64,000 nucleotides of DNA from Xanthomonas massiliensis (GCF_900018785.1 NZ_FCOY01000006.1:1240001-1304000), one strand, 5' to 3'. Counted from the stretch's first letter, positions 38,172 through 49,994 are shown. Notes: generated from the letters alone by a model not told the origin. A program made the numbers and translations.

Positions 38172-38258
38172 TGGTGCCCGGAGCCGGAATCGAACCGGCA
38201 TGGCCTTGCGGCCGGCGGATTTTAAGTCCGATGCGTCTACCAGTTTCGCCATCCGGGC
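38172..38258 (-). tRNA. tRNA-Leu (anticodon TAA)
   Basis: An 87-nt class II tRNA. The acceptor stem is GCCCGGA / TCCGGGC with encoded CCA. The anticodon arm CGGA-CTTAAAA-TCCG gives anticodon TAA. A long variable arm (CGCCGGCCGCAAGGCCAT region) and a T-loop GGTTCGATTCC follow. All expected leucine tRNA features are present. Confidence 0.95.
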
Positions 38259-38309
38259 ATGCGCATAGGGTGCCGCATCCGCACGCGCATGGGAACGCCC
38301 GCGGCGGGC

Positions 38310-39716
38310 TCAGATCGCCTTGGAATAGCGCGCTGCCTCGTCGGGCTGGCGCAGGTAGGCATCGAAGCACATCGCCAGCAGCCGCAGCAGCGGGCGTCCC
38401 TGCGCCGTGGTGCTGACCACGCCGTCGCGGTAATCGGCCAGGCCGTCGCGCTGCAACCGTGCCACCGCCTCGAGCTCGGCGGCGAAGGCACGCTCGGCAT
38501 CCACGCCGTGTGCGGCCGCGACGGCGCGCAGGTCCACCCGTCCCTGGCACATCAGCTGCTGGATCAGCTCGGCGCGCAGCAGATCGTCGGCGCTCAGCTG
38601 CACGCCCCGCCACGCCGGGATGCGGTCCTCGGCCAGCGCCGCCTCCCAGCCGGGCAGGTCGCGCGGGTTCTGGCTGTAGCTGTCGCCGACGTGGCTGATC
38701 GCGCTCACCCCCAGGCCGACCAGGTCGGTATCGGCATGCGTGGTGTAGCCCATGAAGTTGCGATGCAGTCCGCCCTCGCGCTGGGCCACGGCCAGGTCCT
38801 CGCCCGGCAGGGCGAAGTGGTCCATGCCGATGTACTGGTAGCCGGCATCGGAAAGCTTGCGCACCGCCAGGCCGAGCAGCGCCAGCTTGCCTTCCGCGTC
38901 CGGCAGGTCCTCCTCGTGGATCTGGCGCTGCGCCTTGAACAGGTTGGGCAGGTGCGCGTAGCCGTATACCGCCAATCGGTCCGGCCGCGCGGCGATGACC
39001 GTATCCAGGGTGCGGCCGAAGCCGGCCGGGGTCTGCCGCGGCAGGCCGTAGATCAGGTCCACGTTGACCGAGTGCATGCCGTGGCGGCGACAGGCCTCGA
39101 TCACCGCCATGGTCTCGGCCACGCCCTGTTCGCGGTTGATCGCGCGCTGCACCTGCGGGTCGAAATCCTGGATGCCGAGGCTGGCGCGGTTGAAACCGAT
39201 CTGCGCCAGGCGGGCGACGTCCTCGGGCTGCACGCTGCGCGGGTCCAGCTCGATGGAGAAATCGCGGCCGGCGTCGCCGGAAAAGCGGAACAGGCGCCCC
39301 AGCCCCTCGACCAGGTCGGCCAGCAGCTGCGGCGCCAGGAAGTTGGGGGTACCGCCGCCCAGGTGCAGCTGGATCACCTCGCGCCCGCCGAACAGCGGGG
39401 CGACCAGCGCCGCTTCGTGCAGCAGGTGTTCCAGGTAGGTCAGCCCGCGCCGCGCGTCGCGCGTGATCACCCGGTTGCAGCCGCAGTAGAAGCAGGGGTT
39501 GCGGCAGTACGGCACGTGCACGTACAGCGACAACTGCCGCCCGGGGTGGCCGAGCCGGCTGCGCAACGCCGCCTGGCGCAGCTCGTGCGCGCCGAAGCCG
39601 TCGTGGAAGTGCGGCGCGGTGGGATAGGAGGTATAGCGCGGGCCCGGCCTGTCGTAGCGCCTGAGCAGGTCCGGGTCGAACTGCCAGGTCAGCGGCAGTG
39701 GCTGCGGGGAAGACAT
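38310..39716 (-). CDS. hemN: Oxygen-independent coproporphyrinogen III oxidase
   Basis: A 468-residue radical-SAM enzyme that decarboxylates coproporphyrinogen III to protoporphyrinogen IX without oxygen. The cluster motif CRNPCFYCGC has Cys71, Cys75, Cys78 and the HemN-specific Cys80. HLGGGTPNFL is the SAM-binding glycine motif, and the N-terminal PRYTSYPTAPHFH is the trip-wire-type lead. The length matches true HemN rather than the shorter HemW. The ATG at 39716 follows GGAA; an alternative ATG is at 39728. An FNR/ANR box lies 47 bp upstream of the start. Confidence 0.95.
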   Translation of the reverse strand: MSSPQPLPLTWQFDPDLLRRYDRPGPRYTSYPTAPHFHDGFGAHELRQAALRSRLGHPGRQLSLYVHVPYCRNPCFYCGCNRVITRDARRGLTYLEHLLHEAALVAPLFGGREVIQLHLGGGTPNFLAPQLLADLVEGLGRLFRFSGDAGRDFSIELDPRSVQPEDVARLAQIGFNRASLGIQDFDPQVQRAINREQGVAETMAVIEACRRHGMHSVNVDLIYGLPRQTPAGFGRTLDTVIAARPDRLAVYGYAHLPNLFKAQRQIHEEDLPDAEGKLALLGLAVRKLSDAGYQYIGMDHFALPGEDLAVAQREGGLHRNFMGYTTHADTDLVGLGVSAISHVGDSYSQNPRDLPGWEAALAEDRIPAWRGVQLSADDLLRAELIQQLMCQGRVDLRAVAAAHGVDAERAFAAELEAVARLQRDGLADYRDGVVSTTAQGRPLLRLLAMCFDAYLRQPDEAARYSKAI

Positions 39717-39763
39717 GGAACGTTCCATGCCGCGCATGCTGCCGGCCGCGGCGGCCGGTCGCA

Positions 39764-39777
39764 TTGACCAGAATCAA
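39764..39777 (-). promoter_or_regulatory. FNR/ANR-type box upstream of hemN
   Basis: The minus strand reads TTGAT-TCTG-GTCAA, matching the FNR consensus TTGAT-N4-ATCAA at 9 of 10 fixed positions. Its centre is 54 bp before the hemN ATG, a suitable place for activation at about -41 when oxygen is low. It lies in the short gap between lolD and hemN. Confidence 0.75.
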
Positions 39778-39790
39778 CCGCGCATGCGGC

Positions 39791-40526
<736 letters not shown>

Positions 40527-40534
<8 letters not shown>

Positions 40535-41768
40535 AGCGCAGCGCCTCCGCCGGCTGGGTACGCGCGGCCCGCCAGGCCGGATACAGCGTGGCCACGAAGC
40601 TCATCGCCAGCGCGACGATGGCGATGACGACCACGTCGCGCGGCTGCAGGTCGGTAGGCAGGCCGGTGATGTAGTAGACGTCCTCCGGCAGCAGGGTCAC
40701 GTGGAACACGGCCTCGATCGCGTCGAGGATGCGCTCCAGGTTGAGCGTGAGCACGATGCCGCCGATCACCCCGGCCACCGTGCCGATGATGCCGATCAGC
40801 GAGCCCTGCACCATGAACACCTGCATCACCCCGCCCGGCGTCAGCCCCAGCGTGCGCAGGATGGCGATGTCGGCCTGCTTGTCGGTCACCAGCATCACCT
40901 GCGAGGACACCAGGTTGAACGCGCCCATGGCGATGATCAGCGAGAGCAGGATGCCCATCACCGTCTTCTCCATCTTCAGCGACTGGTAGAGGTTGGCGTT
41001 CTCCTGCATCCAGTCGGTCACCCGGTACGGGCCCTGCAGCTTGAGCGCCAGGTCGCGCGCCACCTCGAAGGCCTTGTCCATGTCGTGCAGCTTCAGCCGC
41101 ACGCCGGTGACGCCGTCCATCTTCAGCACGCGCTGCAGGTCCTCCATGTTGACCACCGCCAGGCCGCGATCGACCTCGTTGTAGCCGGCCTCGAAGATGC
41201 CGCTGACGGTGAAGCGCTTGACCCGCGGCAACGCCCCCATCGGCGTGCCCTGCACGTCGGCCAGCGTCACCAGCACGGTGTCGCCGACGTCCACCCCCAG
41301 CCACAGCGCCAGCTCCTGGCCCAGGACGATGTTGAACGAGCCCGGCACGAGCTGGTCGATGCGTCCCTTCTTCATCTTGTCGGCGATGACGGACACCTTG
41401 GGCTCTTCGGCCGGCAGGATGCCCTGCACCATGGCCGGCTGGTTGCGCGCGCCGGAAATCAGCCCTTCCTTCTCGATGTACGGGGCCGCGCCGGCCACGC
41501 GCGGATCCTGCGTGGCCAGGGCCACCGCGCGCTGCCAGTCCTGCATCGGCGCCCCGTCGGCGCTGACGGTGGCGTGGGCGGTCATCTGCAGCAGGCGGTC
41601 GCGGATCTCCTTCTGGAAGCCGCTCATCACCGCCAGCGTGGTGATCAGCACGGTCACGCCCAGGGCGATGCCGAGGATCGAGGCCATCGAGATGAAGGAG
41701 ATGAAGCCATTGCGTCGCTTCGCGCGCAGGTAGCGCAGGCCGATGGCGACCGGGACGGGTTTGAACAT
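40527..41768 (-). CDS. lolC: Lipoprotein-releasing ABC transporter permease (LolC/LolE family)
   Basis: A 413-residue permease with one N-terminal membrane helix ([20 protein letters not shown]), a large periplasmic domain (about 50-265) and three C-terminal helices in the FtsX-like block ([60 protein letters not shown]). Only one such gene is adjacent to lolD, so the partner is either elsewhere or this protein acts as a homodimer. Start [20 protein letters not shown] is typical. Confidence 0.93.
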
Positions 41769-41792
41769 GGAAGGACCGCGATGACGGATGCG

Positions 41793-42245
41793 CTATGGTG
41801 CCACCACCCCGCCGCGGGACGAAGCCTCGCGCGCGGAGACGGCCAGACGGAGTTCACGTCGCTGCGCGGCCGACAGGGTGTCGGGCCAGAACACCAGCGT
41901 GCGGCGGCGGCGGCCCTGGCGGAAGCCGACGAATGCCAGCGGCCCGCGCCAGGCCAGGGCCAGGTCGGCGATGGCCTGCCCGTCCAGGCACGCGGGCGCG
42001 GACGGACTCGGCGGGATCACCAGCACGCACGGCGCACGGCGCCATTCGGCGTGCAGCGCCCCTACCGTCCACGCCAGCCCGGCGATGCCCAGCGCCCACT
42101 GCGCCGCGACCGGCAGGCCCGACAGCCACACCGCGGGCACCACCAGCACCGCAAGGGCGAGCAGAATTAGCGCCTGCCAGCGCGACCGGCGCCACTCAAG
42201 CCGGCAGGGCACGGATGCGGGCGATGAGCGTTTCCAGTTCGGCAT
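41793..42245 (-). CDS. CptA/YgfX-like membrane protein
   Basis: A protein of up to 150 residues with two adjacent membrane helices (about 24-61, [20 protein letters not shown], then [15 protein letters not shown]) and a soluble C-terminal half ([20 protein letters not shown]). The size, topology and position directly after sdhE match ygfX/cptA, the membrane partner of YgfY/SdhE in E. coli, which has been reported as an FtsZ- and MreB-binding toxin. Sequence identity is too weak to be sure. The ATG at 42245 overlaps sdhE by 50 bp; a GTG at 42212 is another possible start. Confidence 0.65.
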   Translation of the reverse strand: MPNWKRSSPASVPCRLEWRRSRWQALILLALAVLVVPAVWLSGLPVAAQWALGIAGLAWTVGALHAEWRRAPCVLVIPPSPSAPACLDGQAIADLALAWRGPLAFVGFRQGRRRRTLVFWPDTLSAAQRRELRLAVSAREASSRGGVVAP

Positions 42246-42447
42246 CGGGACAGCGGTCGTAGCCCATGAACCAGCGCCAGAGCTTATCGTCCTCGCAATC
42301 GAGCAGGCGTAGGAAAACCTCGCGCTGCGCCTCGGAATCCTGGCGCCAGGCCCGGTCCAGGTAGCGCCCGAACAACTGGTCGAGCTCGCGCATGCCGCGC
42401 CGGCTGCGCCAGCGCAGGCGCTTGAGTTCGCTTTCGCTCGCGTCCAT
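42196..42447 (-). CDS. sdhE: FAD assembly factor SdhE
   Basis: An 83-residue helical protein that promotes covalent attachment of FAD to SdhA. The key [10 protein letters not shown] motif (RGxxE) is near residue 17, followed by [20 protein letters not shown]. The ATG at 42447 has GAGGAG upstream. It lies 102 bp after sdhB, so it is placed in the sdh operon it serves, and is followed by the CptA-like gene. Confidence 0.93.
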   Translation of the reverse strand: MDASESELKRLRWRSRRGMRELDQLFGRYLDRAWRQDSEAQREVFLRLLDCEDDKLWRWFMGYDRCPDAELETLIARIRALPA

Positions 42448-42495
42448 CGAAGATCTCCTCTTTCGGGTCGGCATGGCCGCCGGCTCGCGCATATG

Positions 42496-42526
42496 CGAAC
42501 GGCACCGCGCGGTGCGGTGCCGTTCG
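42496..42526 (-). terminator. Long hairpin between sdhB and sdhE
   Basis: A perfect 13-bp stem (CGAACGGCACCGC / GCGGTGCCGTTCG) with a 5-nt loop and no U-run. It may protect the 3' end of the sdhCDAB message or reduce read-through into sdhE. Confidence 0.5.
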
Positions 42527-42549
42527 GTGGCGGTGCCGCGGCGTGCCGG

Positions 42550-43332
42550 TCAGGCGCGGCGCGCCATCATCAGCTTCTTGATCTCGGCGATCGCCAGCGC
42601 CGGGTTCAGCCCCTTCGGGCAGGTCCGCGCGCAGTTCATGATGGTGTGGCAGCGGTACAGCTTGAACGGGTCTTCCAGGTCGTCCAGGCGCGCGCCGGTG
42701 TCCTCGTCGCGCGAGTCCACGATCCAGCGGTAGGCCTGCAGCAGGATCGCCGGGCCCAGGTAGCGCTCGCCGTTCCACCAGTAGCTCGGGCAGCTGGTCG
42801 AGCAGCACGCGCAAAGGATGCACTCGTACAGGCCGTCGAGCTTCTTGCGGTCCTCCGGCGACTGCAGCCGCTCGCGGTCCGGCGGCGGCGGGGTCTGGGT
42901 GCGGATCCACGGCTTGATCGAGGCGTACTGCGCGTAGAAGTGGGTCAGGTCCGGCACCAGGTCCTTGACCACGTCCATGTGCGGCAGCGGGTAGATCGGC
43001 ACCTCGGCCTTCTTGCAGTCGCTGATCGCGCGGGTGCAGGCCAGCGTGTTGGTGCCGTCGATGTTCATCGCGCACGAACCGCAGATGCCCTCGCGGCAGG
43101 AGCGGCGGAAGGTCAGGGTCGAGTCGATCTCGTTCTTGATCTTCAGCAGTGCGTCCAGGACCATCGGGCCGCACTTGTCCAGATCGACCTCGTAGGTGTC
43201 GGTACGCGGGTTCTGGCCGTCGTCCGGGCTCCAGCGGTAGATCTTGAAGGTACGGACGTTCTTCGCACCCTTGGCCGGGTAATGCTTGCCCTTGCCGATC
43301 TTTGAATTCTTGGGGAGGGTGAACTCTGCCAT
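42550..43332 (-). CDS. sdhB: Succinate dehydrogenase iron-sulfur subunit
   Basis: A 260-residue subunit of complex II that carries electrons from FAD to ubiquinone. Cysteines for the [2Fe-2S] cluster lie in [20 protein letters not shown], for [4Fe-4S] in [17 protein letters not shown] and for [3Fe-4S] in [18 protein letters not shown]. The N-terminus ([20 protein letters not shown]) has an extension common in this group. It lies 164 bp after sdhA, a rather wide gap for the operon. Confidence 0.97.
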   Translation of the reverse strand: MAEFTLPKNSKIGKGKHYPAKGAKNVRTFKIYRWSPDDGQNPRTDTYEVDLDKCGPMVLDALLKIKNEIDSTLTFRRSCREGICGSCAMNIDGTNTLACTRAISDCKKAEVPIYPLPHMDVVKDLVPDLTHFYAQYASIKPWIRTQTPPPPDRERLQSPEDRKKLDGLYECILCACCSTSCPSYWWNGERYLGPAILLQAYRWIVDSRDEDTGARLDDLEDPFKLYRCHTIMNCARTCPKGLNPALAIAEIKKLMMARRA

Positions 43333-43496
43333 AGCTGCTCTCGTTGGCTCAGGCGGCGCGCGCCGCGCGGGAAGCGCGTGCGGCGCGGGACATGGGAAGG
43401 ACCGTCACGCAACCGGCCTGCGTACGCGCGCCCGGCAGCGATCCGCAGATCCCCGCCGCCCGCTCGCCCGCATGTGTCGGTTCCATCACGATGGCC

Positions 43497-45287
43497 TCAA
43501 TAGACGCGCGGCTTGGGCGGCACCACGTCCACGTCCTTGGTGAGCGTGTACATGTGCACCGGCCGGTAGTCGAAGCTGCACTTGCCCTGCTCGTCGACGC
43601 TGACCAGCGTGTGCTTCTGCCAGTTGACGTCGTCGCGGTCGGGGAAGTCCTCGCGCGCATGCGCGCCGCGGCTCTCGTGGCGCTGCTCGGCGGAGTTGAT
43701 CGTCGCCACCGCGTTGAGCAGCAGGTTGTTCAGCTCGTAGGTCTCGATCAGGTCCGAGTTCCACACCAGCGAGCGATCGGAGACCTTCACGTCCTGGAAG
43801 CTGTCGTAGATCTCGGCCATCTTGCGGCAGCCTTCCTGCAGGCTCTCGGCGGTACGGAACACCGCCGCGTCGGCCTGCATCGTGCGCTGCATCTTGTCGC
43901 GGATGACCGCCGTGGGCGTGGAGCCGTTGGCGTTGCGCAGCTTGTCCAGGCGCGACAGCGCCTGCTCGCAGGCATCGGACGGCAGCACCTTGTGCGGCTG
44001 GTTCGGGCGGATGGTCTCGGCGCAGCGGTTGGCCACCGCGCGGCCGAACACCACCAGGTCCAGCAGCGAGTTCGAGCCCAGGCGGTTGGCGCCGTGGACG
44101 GACACGCAGGCCGCCTCGCCCACCGCGTACAGGCCGGGCACCACCGCGTCCGGGTCGTCGCCGATCTTGCGCACCACCTCGCCGTGGTAGTTGGTCGGGA
44201 TGCCGCCCATGTTGTAGTGCACGGTCGGGATCACCGGGATCGGCTGCTTGGTCACGTCCACGCCGGCGAAGATGCGCGCGCTCTCGGCGATGCCCGGCAA
44301 CTTCTCCTGGATCACCTCCGGGCCGAGGTGGGTCAGGTCGAGCAGGATATGGTCCTTGTGCTCGCCGACGCCGCGGCCCTCGCGGATCTCGATGGTCATC
44401 GAGCGGCTGACCACGTCGCGCGAGGCCAGGTCCTTGTAGTGCGGGGCGTAGCGCTCCATGAAGCGCTCGCCGTTGGAGTTGCGCAGGATGCCGCCCTCGC
44501 CGCGCACGCCCTCGGTGATCAGGCAGCCGGCGCCGTAGATGCCGGTCGGGTGGAACTGCACGAACTCCATGTCCTGCATCGGCAGGCCGGCGCGCATCAC
44601 CAGGCCGCCGCCGTCGCCGGTGCAGGTGTGGGCGGAAGTCGCGCTGAAGTAGGCGCGGCCATAGCCGCCGGTGGCCAGCACCACGCCGTGCGAGCGGAAC
44701 AGGTGCAGCGTGCCCTCGGCCAGGTCCAGCGCCAGCACGCCGCGGCACACGCCTTCCTCGTCGAAGATCAGGTCGAGCGCGAAGTACTCGACCATGAAGC
44801 GCGCGTTGTGCGCCAGCGACTGCTGGTACAGGGTGTGCAGCATCGCATGGCCGGTACGGTCGGCCGCCGCGCAGGTGCGCTGCGCGGCCGGGCCCTCGCC
44901 GAACTTGGTGGTCATGCCGCCGAACGGGCGCTGGTAGATCTTGCCCTCCTCGGTCCGCGAGAACGGCACGCCGTAGTGCTCCAGCTCGATGATCGCCGGG
45001 ATGGCCTCGCGCACCATGTACTCGATGGCGTCCTGGTCGCCCAGCCAGTCCGAGCCCTTGATGGTGTCGTAGAAGTGGTAGCGCCAGTCGTCCTCGCCCA
45101 TGTTGCCGAGCGCGGCGGAGATGCCGCCCTGCGCGGCGACAGTGTGCGAACGGGTCGGGAAGACCTTGGTGATGCACACGGTCTGCAGGCCCTTCTCGGC
45201 CAGGCCGAAGGTCGCGCGCAGGCCGGCGCCGCCGGCGCCCACCACGACCATGTCGTACTTGTGTTCGGTGATCTTGTATGCGGACAT
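43497..45287 (-). CDS. sdhA: Succinate dehydrogenase flavoprotein subunit
   Basis: A 596-residue subunit that oxidises succinate to fumarate with covalently bound FAD. It has the dinucleotide motif [20 protein letters not shown], the FAD-attachment histidine in [15 protein letters not shown], the substrate-site segment [20 protein letters not shown] and C-terminal RSHESRGAH-type ([14 protein letters not shown]) residues. The start [12 protein letters not shown] fits homologues. It is preceded by sdhC and sdhD. Confidence 0.97.
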   Translation of the reverse strand: MSAYKITEHKYDMVVVGAGGAGLRATFGLAEKGLQTVCITKVFPTRSHTVAAQGGISAALGNMGEDDWRYHFYDTIKGSDWLGDQDAIEYMVREAIPAIIELEHYGVPFSRTEEGKIYQRPFGGMTTKFGEGPAAQRTCAAADRTGHAMLHTLYQQSLAHNARFMVEYFALDLIFDEEGVCRGVLALDLAEGTLHLFRSHGVVLATGGYGRAYFSATSAHTCTGDGGGLVMRAGLPMQDMEFVQFHPTGIYGAGCLITEGVRGEGGILRNSNGERFMERYAPHYKDLASRDVVSRSMTIEIREGRGVGEHKDHILLDLTHLGPEVIQEKLPGIAESARIFAGVDVTKQPIPVIPTVHYNMGGIPTNYHGEVVRKIGDDPDAVVPGLYAVGEAACVSVHGANRLGSNSLLDLVVFGRAVANRCAETIRPNQPHKVLPSDACEQALSRLDKLRNANGSTPTAVIRDKMQRTMQADAAVFRTAESLQEGCRKMAEIYDSFQDVKVSDRSLVWNSDLIETYELNNLLLNAVATINSAEQRHESRGAHAREDFPDRDDVNWQKHTLVSVDEQGKCSFDYRPVHMYTLTKDVDVVPPKPRVY

Positions 45288-45316
45288 CGAATCGGGATTC
45301 CTGAGGTGCGCTGCGT

Positions 45317-45703
45317 TCAGACGACGCCGAGCGCGATGCGGGCGACCGCGAAGACGCTGACGATCGCGCCGAGGATGGCGACGAACTTCACCGTCACCTG
45401 CAGCGCCAGGGCCAGGAGCGAATTGTGGATGTAGTCCTCGAGGATGACCTGCAGGCCGAGCTGGGCGTGCCAGAACATGGCCACCAGGAAGCCCACCAGC
45501 AGGATCGCGTTCCACGGGCGCGCCACCGCCTCGACCGCGCCGACGTAGTCGGTGCCGATCAGGCCGAGCACGAACACCAGGAACCACACCGCCAGGAACA
45601 CCAGCGCGGTGGCGGTCAGGCGCTGCAGCACGAAGTGCTCGGTGCCGCTCTTGGCGGCGCCCAGGCCGCGCACGTCCTTGAGGGGAGTCCGGAAACGGCT
45701 CAT
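45317..45703 (-). CDS. sdhD: Succinate dehydrogenase membrane anchor subunit
   Basis: A 128-residue membrane subunit with three helices ([60 protein letters not shown]). [20 protein letters not shown] and [15 protein letters not shown] are the usual SdhD landmarks, including a haem-ligand histidine and the aspartate-tyrosine of the quinone site. Its ATG overlaps the sdhC stop by 4 bp. Confidence 0.93.
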   Translation of the reverse strand: MSRFRTPLKDVRGLGAAKSGTEHFVLQRLTATALVFLAVWFLVFVLGLIGTDYVGAVEAVARPWNAILLVGFLVAMFWHAQLGLQVILEDYIHNSLLALALQVTVKFVAILGAIVSVFAVARIALGVV

Positions 45704-46092
45704 GCGGCACCTCCGACGAGGACGTAGATCCACACCAGCGCGGTGATCACCAGGCTGCCGATCACCGACAGCCAGCTGTTGCGCACGAACACCGGCTTGC
45801 TGTAGCCGTGGGCGAAGTCCTGGACGATGTGGCGGATGCCGTTGCACAGGTGGTAGGCGAAGCACCAGCTCCAGAAGAACAGGAACAGCTGGCCGTACCA
45901 GGCGCCCATCACCGAGGCGAAGCAGTTCCAGTGATCCGGGCCGAGCATCAGCGCCATCAGGCCGGCGGCGATGATCAGGGCGCCAAGGGACAGTACGATG
46001 CCGGTGGCTCGATGCAGGATCGAGGTGGCCATCTGTATCTGCCAGCGATACACCTGCAGGTGCGGGGAGAGGGGACGTTCTCGGGTCGCCAT
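45700..46092 (-). CDS. sdhC: Succinate dehydrogenase cytochrome b556 subunit
   Basis: A 130-residue membrane subunit with three helices. Landmarks are [20 protein letters not shown] (SPHLxVY motif), [16 protein letters not shown], and a haem-ligand histidine in [20 protein letters not shown]. The ATG at 46092 gives the family start [12 protein letters not shown] longer frame starts at 46125. It heads the operon sdhCDAB. Confidence 0.95.
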   Translation of the reverse strand: MATRERPLSPHLQVYRWQIQMATSILHRATGIVLSLGALIIAAGLMALMLGPDHWNCFASVMGAWYGQLFLFFWSWCFAYHLCNGIRHIVQDFAHGYSKPVFVRNSWLSVIGSLVITALVWIYVLVGGAA

Positions 46093-46149
46093 TTCGCTGG
46101 ACTCGTTGTCTCGGCTGGGCGGCAAGCGCCGCGTTGGCTCAAATGCTGA

Positions 46150-46317
46150 TCAGAAATCGATGCAGCGTCCGTTTTTCTCCCAGTCGCCATAACGCGTCGG
46201 ATCGAGTCCGCCGCGTCCACCGATCTCCTTGGGCTCGGGCTTCGGGTCGACCTTGCGGTCGGTCGCCGGCCTCTGCTCTGGATCGGACTCGGGAGTGGGG
46301 GTTGTTTGGCCTATCAT
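46150..46317 (-). CDS. SDHAF4-like (DUF1674) succinate dehydrogenase assembly factor
   Basis: A 55-residue protein with a disordered Pro/Glu/Lys N-terminus and the conserved C-terminal block GGRGGLDPTRYGDWEKNGRC ending IDF. This is the DUF1674 signature. The mitochondrial homologue SDHAF4/Sdh8 binds flavinated SdhA and protects it until it meets SdhB. It is encoded 57 bp upstream of sdhC in the same direction, so it is probably the first gene of the sdh transcript. It is too short for most gene callers. Confidence 0.85.
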   Translation of the reverse strand: MIGQTTPTPESDPEQRPATDRKVDPKPEPKEIGGRGGLDPTRYGDWEKNGRCIDF

Positions 46318-46356
46318 GTCGGTCTCGCAACCACGAAAGTCTAATCCCGCATCTCC

Positions 46357-47205
46357 GTGCCTGACAACCAGACCAATCCCGCGGACGACGCATTCGCCCT
46401 GCCCGGCATGCAGGTGGTTTCGCTGCGCGGACCGGATGCGCAGGAATTCGCCCACGCCCAGTTCGCCAGCGATGCCAAGGCCCTGCCCGTCGGGCACTGG
46501 CAGTGGAGCTGCTGGCTCACCGCCAAGGGCCGGGTGATCGCCGTGTTCGCGCTGGCACGGCCGGAGGCCGGGCGCCTGCTCATGCTGCTGCCGGACGGCC
46601 GTGCCGAGGCGATCGCCACGCAGTTGCGGCGCTACGTCTTCCGCCGCAAGGTGGCCATCGACGCGGATGGCGCGCTGCACCCCGCCGCCGCGTGCCATGC
46701 GCCGGCGCAGGCGCGCGGCGCGGTACTGGCCGCAGCCGGCGGCGCGCTGGAACTGGACATGGGCGGCCCCGGGCTGCCGCGCACGCTGTACCTGTTGGCC
46801 GATGCCGCGCCCGAGGACCCGGTCCGGGCGCTGGCCTGGGACGAGGCCGACCTGCGCCTGGGCCTGCCGCGCCTGGCCGACAGCCAGGTGGAGCAGTGGA
46901 CGCCCCAGCAGCTCGGCCTGGACCGGATCGCGGCCTACAGCGTGCACAAGGGCTGCTATCCCGGCCAGGAGATCGTCGCGCGCACCCATTTCCTCGGCCG
47001 CGCCAAGCGCGCCACCAAGCTGCTGCAGGCCGAGGGCGGCCATCCGCAACCCGGCGACGAGGTCCGGCCGGGCGGCACGGTGGTGGCCGCCAGCGGCGCG
47101 CTGGCGCTGGCAGTGGTGCCGCTGGACGAGGACGCGACCCGGGACTGGGACGTCGGCGGCGTCGCCGCGCACGAATTGCCGTTCGCGGACGGGCTGGCGC
47201 GCTGA
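46357..47205 (+). CDS. ygfZ: Folate-binding Fe-S cluster repair protein YgfZ
   Basis: A 282-residue protein related to the aminomethyltransferase GcvT. The diagnostic motif KGCYPGQE is at 198-205. YgfZ uses tetrahydrofolate to help make or repair certain Fe-S enzymes, including succinate dehydrogenase and MiaB. A GTG start at 46357 (MPDNQTNPADDAFALPGMQV) is used, since no ATG is near and the divergent SDHAF4-like gene starts 39 bp away. Confidence 0.93.
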   Translation: MPDNQTNPADDAFALPGMQVVSLRGPDAQEFAHAQFASDAKALPVGHWQWSCWLTAKGRVIAVFALARPEAGRLLMLLPDGRAEAIATQLRRYVFRRKVAIDADGALHPAAACHAPAQARGAVLAAAGGALELDMGGPGLPRTLYLLADAAPEDPVRALAWDEADLRLGLPRLADSQVEQWTPQQLGLDRIAAYSVHKGCYPGQEIVARTHFLGRAKRATKLLQAEGGHPQPGDEVRPGGTVVAASGALALAVVPLDEDATRDWDVGGVAAHELPFADGLAR

Positions 47206-47224
47206 ATACGCCGGCCCGGCGCGT

Positions 47225-48310
47225 TCAGGCCTCGATGCGCAGGCCGGTGTCCGGATCGAAGAAATGCAGGGCCTGCGGCTGCACCGCCAGCGTCAGCGGC
47301 TGGCCGATGTCGGGCAGCGCCTGCGGCGCCACGCGGATGACCAGCGGCACCGCGCCCAGCGACAGGTTGACGAAGGTCTCGTTGCCGACCGGCTCGACCA
47401 CGTCGATGCGGGCCGGGAAGCCGTGCTCGCCGGCACTGGCCGGCTGCAGGTGCTCCGGGCGCACCCCGACCACCGTGTCGCGGCCGAGCCACTGCGCCGG
47501 CACCGCCGCCTCGCCGAGGGGGACTGCCGTCCCGTCGTCCAGTTCCAGCACCAGGCCATCGGCCTGGCGCAGCCGCCCGCGCAGCACGTTCATCGCCGGG
47601 CTGCCCAGGAAACCGGCCACGAACAGGTTGGCCGGGCGCCGGTAGAGGTTCATCGGCGTGTCGATCTGCTGGATGCGGCCGCGGTCGAGCACCACGATCC
47701 GCTGCCCCAGCGTCATCGCCTCCACCTGGTCGTGGGTGACGTAGATCATCGTCGTGCCCAGCTGCCGGTGCAGGCGCGCGATGTCGGTGCGCACGCTGTG
47801 GCGCAGCTTGGCGTCCAGGTTCGACAGCGGCTCGTCGAGCAGGAACACGGCCGACTGGCGCACCATCGCCCGTCCCAGCGCCACGCGCTGGCGCTGGCCG
47901 CCGGACATCTGCCGCGGCAGCTTGTCGAGCATGCCTTCCAGCCCGAGCACCTGCACCGCCTCGTCGACCCGGCGCCGGATCTCCTCGCGCGGCGTGCCGC
48001 GCAGCTTCAGCCCGAAGGCCAGGTTGCCGGCCACGGTCATGTGCGGGTACAGGGCATAGCTCTGGAACACCATGGCGATGTCGCGGTCGCGCGCGGGCAC
48101 GTCGTTGACCACGCGCTCGCCGATGCGCAGGGTGCCGGCGGTGATGTCCTCGAGCCCGGCGATCATCCGCAGCAAGGTGGACTTGCCGCAGCCCGACGGC
48201 CCCACCAGCACCATCAGCTCGCCGTCGGCGACCTCGAAGCTGGCATCGTCCACGCCCACGTAGCCGTTGGGGTAGACCTTGCGGAGGTTCTCCAGTTGTA
48301 CCTTGGCCAT
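47225..48310 (-). CDS. ugpC: Sugar ABC transporter ATP-binding protein (MalK/UgpC family)
   Basis: A 361-residue ATPase of CUT1-type sugar importers. It has Walker A GPSGCGKST (37-45), signature MSGGQRQRVALGRAM, Walker B FLLDEPLSNLD, the switch histidine in MIYVTHDQVEAMTL, and a C-terminal TOBE/OB regulatory domain from about 235. No permease or binding protein lies beside it. The importer at 58.7-61.7 kb in this window has both but no ATPase, so this is its likely engine. It is divergent from zwf, with a LacI-type palindrome in the shared upstream region. Confidence 0.93.
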   Translation of the reverse strand: MAKVQLENLRKVYPNGYVGVDDASFEVADGELMVLVGPSGCGKSTLLRMIAGLEDITAGTLRIGERVVNDVPARDRDIAMVFQSYALYPHMTVAGNLAFGLKLRGTPREEIRRRVDEAVQVLGLEGMLDKLPRQMSGGQRQRVALGRAMVRQSAVFLLDEPLSNLDAKLRHSVRTDIARLHRQLGTTMIYVTHDQVEAMTLGQRIVVLDRGRIQQIDTPMNLYRRPANLFVAGFLGSPAMNVLRGRLRQADGLVLELDDGTAVPLGEAAVPAQWLGRDTVVGVRPEHLQPASAGEHGFPARIDVVEPVGNETFVNLSLGAVPLVIRVAPQALPDIGQPLTLAVQPQALHFFDPDTGLRIEA

Positions 48311-48397
48311 CGATCGGTTCCGGAATGCAGCGCCACTGCCCCGGCCCTCCCGACGGCAGGCACCCAGGTGCACGGTGCCGGGGTATTCTGCCACGCG

Positions 48398-48411
48398 TGT
48401 AAGCGGTTCCA
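48398..48411. promoter_or_regulatory. LacI-type operator between ugpC and zwf
   Basis: TGTAAGCGGTTCCA, a 14-bp palindrome with 5 of 7 paired positions and the central CG typical of LacI-family sites. It lies 88 bp before the ugpC start and 105 bp before zwf. A matching half-site CGCTTACA lies at 48483-48490, 26 bp before the zwf ATG. It is nearly the same as the site in front of the glucanase operon at 63358. Confidence 0.55.
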
Positions 48412-48515
48412 GGCAATCGTGGCGATCGCCGTCCCCCGGAACCGCCGTCCTTCCGCGAAAAATCCTAAAGACAGCCAGACCTCGCTTACACTCCGGTATC
48501 CGGCCTGCAACCAGC

Positions 48516-49990
<1,475 letters not shown>

Positions 49991-49994
<4 letters not shown>

